64,000 nucleotides of DNA from Nematopogon swammerdamellus (taxonomy: Eukaryota > Arthropoda > Insecta > Lepidoptera > Adelidae), in contig OX336336.1 in assembly GCA_946902875.1 (NCBI GenBank), positions 26,925,558 to 26,989,557 on the forward strand, given 5' to 3'. This document shows, in pieces, positions 32,546 to 41,639 of this stretch. The notes under the pieces are model-generated. The model did no database searches. It saw only the letters and a list, made by a program, of their open reading frames with translations, and was not told the DNA's origin. Position 1 is the first letter of the stretch; each line of letters opens with the position of its first letter. The position numbers and the translations under genes are program-made.

Positions 32546-32945
32546 TAAGGTCTTTCATTAGTAGGTAACTTTACGCTAAGGGTGTATGTGTATCAGATAA
32601 TGATCACGTTCCCATACCCATTTATTTTTTTTACGATATAAAAAACCTACATATCAAAATACCTAAAAGTGAAGTGCGTATCTTTCTACCTTTTATCTAT
32701 TGCCCTGGCTGGCGGGCGGGCGCGGGCGGCCGCGGTGCCGCGCGCGCGCGCCGCCCGGCCCCGCGCCGCTCTGCCGCTGACGGGCCATAGAAAAGGTAGA
32801 AAGACGCGCACTTGACGTATTAATTAATAGAATGAGTAGGTTTATTATATCGTAAAAAAAATAAATGGGTATGGCAATGTGATCGATCAGTATCTGATAC
32901 ACATACACCCCTTAGCGTAAAGTTACCTAATAAGGAAGGACCTTA
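32546..32945. mobile_element. 400-bp foldback element with GC-rich loop
   Basis: Left arm 32550-32700 and right arm 32785-32940 are inverse copies: TAACTTTACGCTAAGGG, CCCATTTATTTTTTTTACG and AAGTGCG...TTTCTACCTTT. The loop (32703-32785) is nearly all G and C (GCGCGCGCG words). Confidence 0.8.
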
Positions 32946-33194
32946 TATAAGTCAATGGAGTGATGTATGAGAAAGGACCGTCCAGTACTTATAGATCCAC
33001 AGGGCACCTAAATAGATCAGTGAAATTCATATTATCATAGTGGCCGGTGCAGTTGAATGTCTGCCACCGAGATCGCCAAGTTGACGTGCGGTTTGTTGCA
33101 ACGCCACTCACAAGCCGCGCCCGCAGACCACCGAACACTGAGTCTGGCGAGAATACATCGGCGCGCCTCCCACAGAACATAAATAGACGAGTAC

Positions 33195-33395
33195 GTAAGT
33201 AGTTAGAGTGTTTTCATTTTACGATGGCACGAGGGGTATGAGGTAGGAAGTGGTGTGAGACCGCGCGGAGCTCAGTAGGGAACGACTCGGTTCGACGGAG
33301 CGACGCTTCTCTACTGAGCTCCGCGCGGTCGCCTCTCGCATCACTTCCTACCTGGTACCCCTCGCGCCTTCGTAAAATGAAAACACTCTACTCGT
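33195..33395. mobile_element. foldback element
   Basis: AGAGTGTTTTCATTTTACGA, then GAGGTAGGAAGTG and GACCGCGCGGAGCTCAGTAG, are mirrored by CTACTGAGCTCCGCGCGGTC, CACTTCCTACCT and CGTAAAATGAAAACACTCT. Arms of about 75 bases around a 30-base loop. Confidence 0.8.
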
Positions 33396-33859
33396 ACTAT
33401 CTGTGATATATTTATTTTAGTGTATACAATTTTAATGTTTTTTTTAAGTTTTATTAGTTTGACTAATTTGACAATATTGATGCTACCTATTTAAATTTTT
33501 TTTTATTGACATAATTGTATTTTGACAATTCTATTGATGCGAAGTATTTCAATGTTTTATTTTCATTTTGCTCTAGTTTTAATTGTCTTTTCATGCACAA
33601 AACTGTATTTTTTTCTCTCTGTATTTTTTGTAATTTTTTAGGTGTGTATGTTGTTGCTTAGGCTAAAATTGTTAATTGGTTTAACTAAAATGTGACGAAC
33701 TCAAGTGTACCGATGGTACCTAACACGGAAATGTATAAATGAAATGAAAAGAAGTAGCGCGATGCGATGACACATTGAGCGTACCATAAGTAAGCGTATC
33801 GTTGGGTCATTGAGCCTGTTTTATCGGTACTACCGGCCGCTGCTCTGACGAAATTGCTT
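33396..33859. other. AT-rich, nothing recognised
   Basis: T-rich sequence to about 33690. Then 33690-33859 is probably the decayed upstream part of the LINE that follows. Confidence 0.3.
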
Positions 33860-34195
33860 CCCTTATCCCTCCTCCTCCTGTTCGCCTTCGCCAAACCCGC
33901 CATACTCTCGCGGAACACCCCTTTGTAGTGGACAGACGAGTACTTCGAACTGCACGATTCTCTAAATCGTTCTTGTGCCGCACTGCAAAGGTGTGGAACG
34001 AGCTTCCGGGGAATATCTTTCCCCACTCCTATAATCCACGGATCTTCAAATCGCGGGTAAATAGCCTTTCCCCAGCGACATTAGTCCACCTCCAAGCCGG
34101 ACTGGCACCTCCTCGGGGGTGATATTGGCTGCGCCTGAGGCTTCGACCAAGTTCGACCTCGGGCAGAGCCAGTTAGTTCGGAGACAATAAAAAAA
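33860..34195 (+). pseudogene. CR1/Jockey-like LINE, C-terminal end and 3' tail
   Basis: The frame at 33928-34122 reads RRVLRTARFSKSFLCRTAKV, WNELPGNIFPHSYNPRIFKS and RVNSL, the usual terminus of these LINEs, then a short UTR ending GGAGACAATAAAAAAAA. The UTR words GGCACCTCCTCGGGGGTGAT and ATTGGCTG are nearly those of the SINE-2 3' end (GGTGATATTGGCTGGTC), so this LINE is a candidate partner of SINE-2. Confidence 0.8.
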
Positions 34196-34609
34196 AAATT
34201 GGTTGTCTGTAAAGTCGGTTTACGGACGATAGTTTTACGTGATGACGTGGAATAATCGTAGTACATAGAGCAAAGATCAGTAATTCTATTTCCAGTAGAA
34301 AGATTAATCATCTTGTGACTGGCCATCAATAAACTTCTGTTGTCTGATCTTGACAGTTTTACTTCTTAAGACGTTTCCATGGTAACTTTGACTATACCGA
34401 TTGTGCCTCTCTATCGCTTGTTACGCGCTCTCGCTTGCACACACAGGCTCAGATGGAACGTGACACTTTTTCGTGTGTGCAGCCGGTGTTCATCAATTTA
34501 TAAGACGTGACGTCATCACGTCAAATAAGCGTAGCTTCGCGCACTCAATCTCCACCAATGATTTTGGAAGGAGAGAAGATGTGCCATGAACGCACTATCA
34601 CAATTCAAA

Positions 34610-34802
34610 CATTTTGTTTGTGAGTGTGTAAAACGTGAAATTTATCTTCAACTAATTAGGTACTTCATTTTGGCAATAATATCCAGGCAATAATTAACTC
34701 AATGCACGGGGTAGCCGGTTGAAATTTTCACAAAATTGTGGTATTTACAAATGGGATATTCTAACAAATAAAACACAAATTAAAATTAAGGAAAGTCCCT
34801 TT
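34610..34802. repeat. inverted duplication, left copy
   Basis: AAACGTGAAATTTATCTTCA, GCAATAATATCCAGGCAATA, GCACGGGGTAGCCGGTTG and GGGATATTCTAACAAATAAA occur again, reverse-complemented and almost unchanged, at 41385-41565. In both places the block abuts the GGCCGG end of a head-B SINE. Confidence 0.8.
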
Positions 34803-35368
34803 TGTGCCGTGTGGGGCCGGTACTTTAAAAGAATAGCCCCACTGCATCTCTTCCCGTGTATGTCGTAAAAGGCGACTAAGGGATATGACTCCCTTCTTAT
34901 ATTACTAGGTGGTCGGTCGACTATTGTTAAGCAACGCTGAACGCGGTCAGTACTTGGATGGGTGACCGCTCGACCGTTGGAGGCTGTGGTTCGGATTCCA
35001 CGGAAAACTGTAGGTCCCATCCCTTCTTACCTTACTAGGTGGTAGGGTTAGTACCACCGCACTGAGCGAAACGTCGGTCGAAACGGCTATGTAAATAGTT
35101 CGCGTTTTCCGTCAATTTCAGTGTAACTGACATGAAATGAAGGAAAGCAACCCAGGGAAGTCTCCGGTATGGCATCTACCTGCTCGGAGGTGATATTGGC
35201 TGGTCGGAGCATGTGCTTTGGCCTCTCCGACTCAGCCACCCATATCGGATAACATAAAAAAAATGAAATTAAGGGAAGCACTGACATGGCACCTAGTTCA
35301 CCCGGTGTTATGGGCTGACATCACGGATGTTGTAGGTGATGCAGCCAACCGTGTCAGTTTCCATAACA
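34803..35368 (+). mobile_element. hybrid SINE-1 (head B joined to 5S head), with nested SINE-2
   Basis: It begins as head B (GTGTGGGGCCGGTACTTT to CTTATATTACTAGGTGGT) and at about 34912 switches to the other head (GGTCGGTCGACTATTG, then GTTAAGCAACGCTGAACGCG and GTACTTGGATGGGTGACCGC). The B box GGTTCGGATTCCACG and the body follow. At about 35150 a 5'-truncated SINE-2 is inserted, and the body resumes at 35262 to end TTTCCATAACAAAA. The junction CTAGGTGGT is a word present in both families just ahead of the body. Confidence 0.8.
35150..35262 (+). mobile_element. SINE-2, 5'-truncated, inside SINE-1
   Basis: GGAAGTCTCCGGTATGGCAT, CGGAGGTGATATTGGCTGGT, CACCCATATCGGATAACATA and an A-tail. Flanking words ATGAAATGAAGGAAAGCA (left) and ATGAAATTAAGGGAAGCA (right) look like a target-site duplication with two later changes. 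Confidence 0.8.
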
Positions 35369-35617
35369 AAAAAATCTCAATCTCAATTTGAAACTGAATC
35401 TTGTGTTGAAATGGCAACTCGATTAAAACTTAAAAGTTGGCTATAGCAATTCTAAGAGATTAACTGAAATAAAGCGTCGATTTCTTGAGAGGATAATAGC
35501 TGGAGATTTCAGAAGATTTCCAGAAGCGCCTTATCAAGACTTGAAGTTTTTTACGTAAAATCAGTCACGAAGATATCGTGGGCCGCATTTAGGGGGTTTA
35601 AAAATATTTTTAAGCTT

Positions 35618-35960
35618 TTTTTCTTGTGCCGGTACTTAAAAGGAATAGCCCCACTGCATCTCTCCCCGTGCATTTATTAAAAAGCAAGTAAGGGATAAGA
35701 ATAAGGGTTTAGATAAGTTTGCCAAGGTTCCGTGCTCAATGGCGACAGCATAGCCACCTCTGACCTCGACACCGTCCTTCCACCGAGTCATGCAGCAGGT
35801 GGATCTTCGTGCCTTACTTGCTGCTTGATAGTTATCTTCTCCTAATTAATACATTGCTGAACGCGGTGGTCGGCGCTGTGCTGTAATTTAGAAGAGTACT
35901 TGCAGCACAACACCGATTAATCTGCTCACCCCGATTGTCGGAGTACAGCTTGTGGTATGT
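35618..35960 (+). repeat. head-B fragment and LINE 3' UTR-like repeat
   Basis: 35625-35700 has GCCGGTACTTAAAAGGAATA and CCCGTGCATTTATTAAAAAG. From 35703 it continues with the CACCGTCCTTCCACC, CTTACTTGCTGCTTGATAGT, GCGGTGGTCGGCGCTGTGCT and CCCGATTGTCGGA family, also seen at 57395-57597 and, inverted, at 48700-48960. Confidence 0.6.
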
Positions 35961-36029
35961 ATGTAAGTATGTTGATTGCCTGCATCCCTGTTTGTTGAAA
36001 TGTGTGTCTGCTAACTTCTTAATGCGTAA

Positions 36030-36395
36030 TCATAAAAACCGGCCAAGTGCGAGTCGAACTCGCGCACCGAGGGTTCCTTATCGCTATGTCATGGTTAGCG
36101 CCACTCACGCCATCTATGGCGTGTTATGAAATGCTTCATAGTTTCTTCTATGGGAACCCCGTGATTTTTTTACTTTTTATTATTTTTATTATTTGTTGTT
36201 ATATCCGCCATAATATCACATATTCTGTGAAAATTTCAACGGGCTACCTATTACGGTTCAAGATATACAGCCCTCGGACAGACAGACGGACGGACGGACG
36301 GACGGACAGACGGACAGAGAGACGGGCAGACAGACAGACAGACGGCGTAGTCTTAGTAATAGGGTCCCGTACCGGATACGGAACCTTAAAAATCA
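36030..36395 (+). repeat. GGCCAAGTGCGAGTC family, long copy
   Basis: From CGGCCAAGTGCGAGTCGAAC through CGCCACTCACGCCATCTATG, a T-rich middle, AACGGGCTACCTATTACGG, a GACG/GACA run of about 60 bases and ACGGAACCTTAAAAA. The short antisense frames in the run are artefacts. Confidence 0.75.
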
Positions 36396-36532
36396 TATTT
36401 CGGAATGCGGTCCTACGAGAGCTCGTGAATATAGTCGAAACGCACCCTCTACTTTGATTATTGCTAGCCGGTAGCTCAGTGGTGCGGTCGGTCGACTGTC
36501 GGTCGTGATAATAAGCACACCTGCGCATAAGC

Positions 36533-36781
36533 ACATTACTAGGTGGTAGGGTTTAACCCGCCCGGGTTGGTACCACCGCACTGAATGAAAGGTCGGTCGA
36601 AACGGCTATGTAAATAGTTTGTGTTTTCCGTCCAGTTCAGTGTAGCCGGCACGACCGAAGGGAAGCACTGACGTGGCACCAAGTTCATCCGGTGTTATGG
36701 GCTGACATCACGGATGTTGTAGGTGATGTAGCCAACCGTGACAGTTTCCATAAAAAAAAAAAAAAAAAAAAAGAAAAAAAA
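36533..36781 (+). mobile_element. SINE-1 body copy, headless
   Basis: From ATTACTAGGTGGTAGGGTTT to TTTCCATA and a long A-rich tail. It begins exactly at the junction between interchangeable heads and the shared body. Confidence 0.75.
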
Positions 36782-36898
36782 ACCTGGGAGCGTTCTTGGA
36801 TGGGTGACCGCTCGGCCGTTGGGGGCTGACCGTGATACGGATTCCACATAAAACTGTAGGTCCCTTCCCTCCTTGCCTCTCTAGGTGGTAGCGTTTAA

Positions 36899-38111
36899 GC
36901 GCAGGGCTATTCGTAGGTACGCCAAACAGAGATTATTAACTAAGAACTCGTAGGTATGCCAAACAGAGATTATTAACTAAGAACTCGTAGGTATGCCAAA
37001 CAGAGATTATTAACTAAGAACTCGTAGGTATGCCAAACAGAGATTATTAACTAAGAACTCGTAGGTACGCCAAACAGAGATTATTAACTAAGAACTCGTA
37101 GGTATGCCAAACAGAGATTATTAACTAAGAACTCGTAGGTATGCCAAACAGAGATTATTAACTAAGAACTCGTAGGTATGCCAAACAGAGATTATTAACT
37201 AAGAACTCGTAGGTATGCCAAACAGAGATTATTAACTAAGAACTCGTAGGTATGCCAAACAGAGATTATTAACTAAGAACTCGTAGGTATGCCAAACAGA
37301 GATTATTAACTAAGAACTCGTAGGTACGCCAAACAGAGATTATTAACTAAGAACTCGTAGGTACGCCAAACAGAGATTATTAACTAAGAACTCGTAGGTA
37401 TGCCAAACAGAGATTATTAACTAAGAACTCGTAGGTATGCCAAACAGAGATTATTAACTAAGAACTCGTAGGTATGCCAAACAGAGATTATTAACTAAGA
37501 ACTCGTAGGTATGCCAAACAGAGATTATTAACTAAGAACTCGTAGGTATGCCAAACAGAGATTATTAACTAAGAACTCGTAGGTATGCCAAACAGAGATT
37601 ATTAACTAAGAACTCGTAGGTATGCCAAACAGAGATTATTAACTAAGAACTCGTAGGTATGCCAAACAGAGATTATTAACTAAGAACTCGTAGGTATGCC
37701 AAACAGAGATTATTAACTAAGAACTCGTAGGTATGCCAAACAGAGATTATTAACTAAGAACTCGTAGGTACGCCAAACAGAGATTATTAACTAAGAACTG
37801 GGGTGTCCTATTTGATTTCCTACGAATAGACCTACCAGCCGGGACAGTACTATTCGCAGCTATGAGGTATTCGTAGGTACGAACTGCACTATGCGAGTTG
37901 GTTTAAAAAAAAATAACCAGGGTTAAATTACAGAAGATGCGTCGCTACTAGCGACGCATCTTCTCTTCTTCTTCTTTTCGTTGAAAACTCCCATAGTCTT
38001 GAGAATGGGTCAGAACGCCACGAGATCTTATCTACGAATAGACATTCCCGATCGGACAGGGCTATTCGTGGGTATACCTGCATGCAGGTATACCTACGAA
38101 TAGACACTTCC
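36899..38111. mobile_element. TIR element carrying a 37-bp array
   Basis: AGCGTTTAA stands directly before (36890-36898) and after (38112-38120) the element, a 9-base target duplication, or 8 bases if one A is chance. The left end reads GGGCTATTCGTAGGTA and the right end, reverse-complemented, GTGTCTATTCGTAGGTA. CTATTCGTRGGTA also recurs inside (37850, 37870, 38060). No transposase is seen. Most of the interior is the 37-bp array. Confidence 0.75.
36906..37798. repeat. 37-bp tandem array, about 24 copies
   Basis: The unit TCGTAGGTATGCCAAACAGA plus GATTATTAACTAAGAAC repeats with period 37 and almost no divergence. The only variation I see is TATGCC against TACGCC in a few units. The first unit contains the TCGTAGGTA terminal word, so the array was probably seeded by the element's own end. 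Confidence 0.9.
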
Positions 38112-38296
38112 AGCGTTTAACCCACACGGGTAGATACCACGGCACTAATTAAAAGGTCACTGGAAACGGCTATCTAAATCGTTCGTGCTTTCCGTCCGGT
38201 TCAATGTGGCACGACGGTAGGGAAGCACTGAGACGGCACCTAGTTCACCAAGCTGTTATGAACTGACATCGCGGATGTAGTAGATGATGAAAAAAA

Positions 38297-38348
38297 AAAA
38301 ATTTTGTTTTATGGAAATTGACACGGGTAGTCAATTTCCATAAAACAA
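38297..38348. repeat. palindrome made of two SINE-1 3' ends
   Basis: ATTTTGTTTTATGGAAATTG and its complement face each other around about 10 bases. TATGGAAAYTGACACGG is the inverted SINE-1 3' end. The following 38350-38870 is AT-rich without a recognised gene. Confidence 0.7.
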
Positions 38349-38870
38349 AAATATGTTTTTTTTATTTATTCGGCCTTTTTCGGAACAGGCAAAACTAATT
38401 AAAGTATACAGCCTTCTCTGTTGTACTTCTAATGCCCGTTGTTTTCTTCTCGAATCGCGAGAATCTCAAAAATATATACTTTTTATTTACGACGACGCGG
38501 CAAACAAACTTGTTCATCCGCTATCTAAAAATTCAATAAAATTAAATAAAAATAAAAAAAACAATACGACTAAACTGAAACGCGCTGTGTAAGGTGAAGT
38601 GAAAATATTTCTCTGTAGTGTAGAAGAAGCGAACAAAGCAGAATCCGAACCTTTTGCCGAGGATAAACCAATTAATAGGACACTTTGAAATATATCTTCA
38701 AAAGATTCTCAGTATTGGAAATTTCACACCATCATCCCCCAAGGAATTAGTGATACCCGGAAGCTTATAGAAACCATTTTGTTTAAAATTTTGACAATTT
38801 AGGAAGTTTGGGAATATGGGAAAACACAACGGAACGGAAAAGCCAAAGTACATCACTTTTTTATGTAATC

Positions 38871-39245
38871 CGGTATGAGTGGCTGAGTCAGAGGGGCCAA
38901 AGCAAGTGCTTGAAAATTTGACCTCCGAAAAGTTAAGAGAATAAAACGTAGACTTCCCTTTGGATTGCTAGCTATACTGGACTAGAGGAGAACACAGCCA
39001 AGGCTGCTATGCGGCCATACATCCAATACTGTCGTACTAACCCTCTCGGCTACAATTTGAGGCTACCACCTAGTAAGGGGCAAGGGAAGGGACCTCCTAC
39101 AGTTTAGTGACCGTTTCCGAACGGTCAAGGTATGCATGTAATTTTTTCTGTCGGAAAAAAATTCATTGGTGCTCGCCGACCGGATTCGAAGCTCGGACCT
39201 CTCGCGAGAGAAACCGACGCCCAGACAAGGTTGCCAGGTGTCCAC
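38871..39245 (-). mobile_element. SINE-2 with tRNA-like head
   Basis: Complement of CATACCGGATTACAT and of the body, then of TTCGGAA. The 5' part is a tRNA-like region (complement CGGATTCGAAGCTCGGACC, i.e. a B box, then GCCGAC/GCGTCGG). It ends at CCTGGCAACCTTGTCTGGGC on the minus strand. Confidence 0.7.
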
Positions 39246-39485
39246 GTTTACCGTGGACAGTCCATGTATTCGATGTTCTGTCCACGGTAAAAAATAAAAG
39301 CAACATGGACTATGAATGAAGTGTACTTGTCTTTTGTCTCAAGCGATTGTTCAAATTTAGATGAAGTAAAAACAAATTAAATACTTTTTCTATAAATTAT
39401 TTATCCCCTTTTGCCTTATTGCCTCCGTATTCGTCATTATAATAAAAGGTGCCCCAAAAATCATAGGTATTTTACGAAAAAATCT

Positions 39486-39514
39486 TTTTTTTTTATGGAA
39501 ACTGACACGGTTGG

Positions 39515-39547
<33 letters not shown>
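39486..39547. repeat. SINE-1 3' end followed by (AT)n
   Basis: T10, ATGGAAACTGACACGGTTGG, then about 28 bases of AT repeat. A second, longer (TA)n of about 80 bases spans 39857-39938. Confidence 0.85.
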
Positions 39548-39552
<5 letters not shown>

Positions 39553-39853
39553 ATTCTTCCGGATTTCTTCGGAGTCGTCGGCGATTGTACTCGCCGGTCT
39601 GCCACCCGTCCTCGCTCGAGTGCCTCCCAAGATAGAGGACGGGCCCACCGATCAGTCTTGCTTGAGTTACATAATATTATTGTCTTCACTGTCAGGAGGC
39701 AGATTTCCACTCAGAAATTTGGTCATTATTTTTGTGGTTTCAATTGCAGCCTGTTGTTGGAGTATTTCTAATTTAATGCCAGCGTCTAAATTTTTTATGT
39801 GTTTCTCTGTTGATTTATTTATAATTCCTGTAGTGCCTATAACTATTGGGACG

Positions 39854-39942
<89 letters not shown>

Positions 39943-39944
39943 CA

Positions 39945-40240
39945 CCTCTCCTCGCCAGGTGTCATGCCAGCAGATTTGCGGACTGTTGCTGGGCTGTCTA
40001 GCCCGTTAATACGATGTTTGAAGACACCCAGGTTAAAGGATTCGGGAAACACACTCGCCGGAAGACAGTTCCACACCCTAGCGGTGCGACAAAGAAACGA
40101 TTTAGCCGATGGGTTCTCAAAAGCCCAATGTCAACAATAAAAGGGTGCTGAGTCTCTCCGCGACGAGTCATGCGGAGATAGGACGGGTGACAGGGAATAA
40201 GGGATGCCAGTTCCACACAGCAGCGGTCGTGATAGTATCT
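39945..40240 (-). pseudogene. CR1/Jockey-like LINE C-terminus, frameshifted
   Basis: On the minus strand, 40240-40085 gives FYRYYHDRCCVELASLIP, RMTRRGETQHPFIVDI and RTHRLNRFF. After a frameshift the other frame gives WNCLPASVFPESFNLGVFKH and RINGLDSP. This is the standard end of these LINEs. It borders the (TA)n tract at its 3' side. Confidence 0.8.
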
Positions 40241-40265
40241 GTAAAACAGATTAAGCGAACCCACA

Positions 40266-40395
40266 AATCGTTTGTGGCTACAACATCCGTGATGTCAGCC
40301 CATAACACCTTGATGAACTAGGTGCCATGTCAGTGCTTCTCTTCGATCGTGCCGGCTACACTGAACTGGACGGAAAACACAAACTATTTACTTAA
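40266..40395 (-). mobile_element. SINE-1 3' fragment
   Basis: Complement words ACATCCGTGATGTCAGCCC, AACTAGGTGCCATGTCAG and GAACTGGACGGAAAACAC, ending abruptly at ACTATTTACTTAAAGCCC. Confidence 0.75.
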
Positions 40396-40547
40396 AGCCC
40401 GAAAAATCAAAAGACCCTTTGTTGAAAAATGCCCACCTTATTTATCTGGGCCACCTGACAACCCTGCGTCCAGACCACTGAAAAGGTCAGCTGAATATTG
40501 GGCATCATTTACTAATAATAAGCTGGTTGTTTGTGGTAACAGTTCAC

Positions 40548-40745
40548 CTTAGTGTCAGTGCATTGGAGGTGGTGAGGGGCAGCTTGAGCGTTCTCAGCCT
40601 GGCCCTCCGCGTCTCCGCCGTGATGCTGGGCGGCGTCTGGGTGGACGCGTCGCGCGCGCGTCGCCGCGCGTCACGCTCGCCGCATCCGTTCATGTAGCTG
40701 AGCTGCGGGTGCGACACGCTCAGAGCCATCTTGCTTCGTTGCATC
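40548..40745 (-). CDS. amine receptor, intracellular loop 3 exon
   Basis: Minus-strand exon of 198 bases with acceptor CCCACCAG and donor GTGAAC, phase 2 at both ends. It joins 42684 upstream and 32233 downstream without a frame change. The product is basic and serine-rich (RMQRSKMALSVSHPQLSYMN, ERDARRRARDASTQTPPSIT, RRARLRTLKLPL), as expected for the long third cytoplasmic loop where G-protein contact and phosphorylation occur. No family motif identifies it on its own. The call rests on an open frame, high GC against AT-rich surroundings, good splice sites and the perfect phase match with the TM6 exon. Confidence 0.7.
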
Positions 40746-40808
40746 CTGGTGGGTAAGTACAGATTTGTTTGGTAATATCTATTCCTTTTGTTTCTCTACA
40801 ACTTGTTT

Positions 40809-41048
40809 TGTACCGTGTGGGGCCGGTACTGTACCGTGTGGGGCCGGTACTGTACCGTGTGGGGCCGGGACTGTACCGTGTAGGGCCGGTACTGTACTGT
40901 ACCGGGTGGGGCCGGTACTGTACCGTACCGTGTGGGGCCGGTACTGTACCGTGTGGGCCGGTACTGTACCGTGTGGGGCCGGTATTGTACCGGGTGGGGC
41001 CGGTACTGTACCGTGTGGGGAAGGTACTGTACCATGTGGGGCCGGTAC
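40809..41048. repeat. 21-bp tandem array of the SINE head-B start
   Basis: TACCGTGTGGGGCCGGTACT plus G is repeated about 11 times with small changes. The unit is the first 20 or so bases of head-B SINEs (compare 10008 and 34805). The array leads into a SINE-1 body (41049-41143). All three forward frames are open, so the translations here mean nothing. Confidence 0.9.
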
Positions 41049-41395
41049 TAAGGTATATGACTTCCTTCTTATATTGCTAGATGGTAGGGTTTAACGCGCC
41101 CGGGTTGGTACCACCGCACTGAATGAAATGTCGGTCGAAACGGCTATGTCTCCCTTCGGTCGTGCCGGCTACACCGAACTAGACGGAAAACTCAAACTAT
41201 TTACATAGCCGTTTCGACCGACCTTTCATTCAGTGCGGTTGTACCAACCCGGGCGGGTTAAACCCTACCACATTACCTAGTAATATAAGAAAGGAGTAAT
41301 ATCCCTTAGTCGCCTTTTACGACATACACGGGGAGAGATGCAATGAGGCTATTCTTTTAAAGTACCGTCCTCACACGGCACAAAAGGGACTTTCC
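41049..41395. mobile_element. two SINE-1 copies head to head
   Basis: 41049-41143 is a plus-strand body start (TTAACGCGCCCGGGTTGG to CGAAACGGCTATGT). 41144-41395 is a minus-strand copy from CTTCGGTCGTGCCGG to head B (complement of GGCCGG lost to CGTCCTCACACGGCA). Together with the 21-bp array they form a broken palindrome. Confidence 0.8.
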
Positions 41396-41565
41396 TTAAT
41401 TTTAATTTGTGTTTTATTTGTTAGAATATCCCATTTGTAAATACCACAATTTAGTGAAAATTTCAACCGGCTACCCCGTGCATTGAGTTAATTATTGCCT
41501 GGATATTATTGCCAAAATAAAGTACCTAATTAGTTGAAGATAAATTTCACGTTTTATTGGAGTGT
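41385..41565. repeat. inverted duplication, right copy
   Basis: Reverse complement of 34610-34802, with very few differences: AAAAGGGACTTTCCTTAATT, GGCTACCCCGTGCATTGAG and GGATATTATTGCCAAAATAA. Confidence 0.8.
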
Positions 41566-41639
41566 GAACGGAATAATAATTTAAGAAACGCTACTGTGAT
41601 CATAGAATTAAAGACATACAATTTACATTATTTGGTTGC

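Larger units (their letters stand above)
36460..38292 (+). mobile_element. one SINE-1 split by two nested insertions
   Basis: The tRNA-like head (36466-36532, TAGCTCAGTGGTGCGGTCGG) is interrupted after AATAAGCACACCTGCGCATAAGCAC by another SINE (36533-36781). It resumes with the 5S-like GGATGGGTGACCGCTCGG to GGTGGTAGCGTTTAA at 36898, is interrupted by a TIR element (36899-38111), and resumes CCCACACGGGTAGATACCAC through the body to the A-tail at 38292. The three parts add up to one normal SINE-1. Confidence 0.8.

Noticed and set aside
36906..37798. CRISPR-like regular array
   Set aside because: Units are contiguous 37-bp repeats without unique spacers, in a eukaryotic transposon context. It is a minisatellite. 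The same holds for the 18-bp array at 15593-15780.
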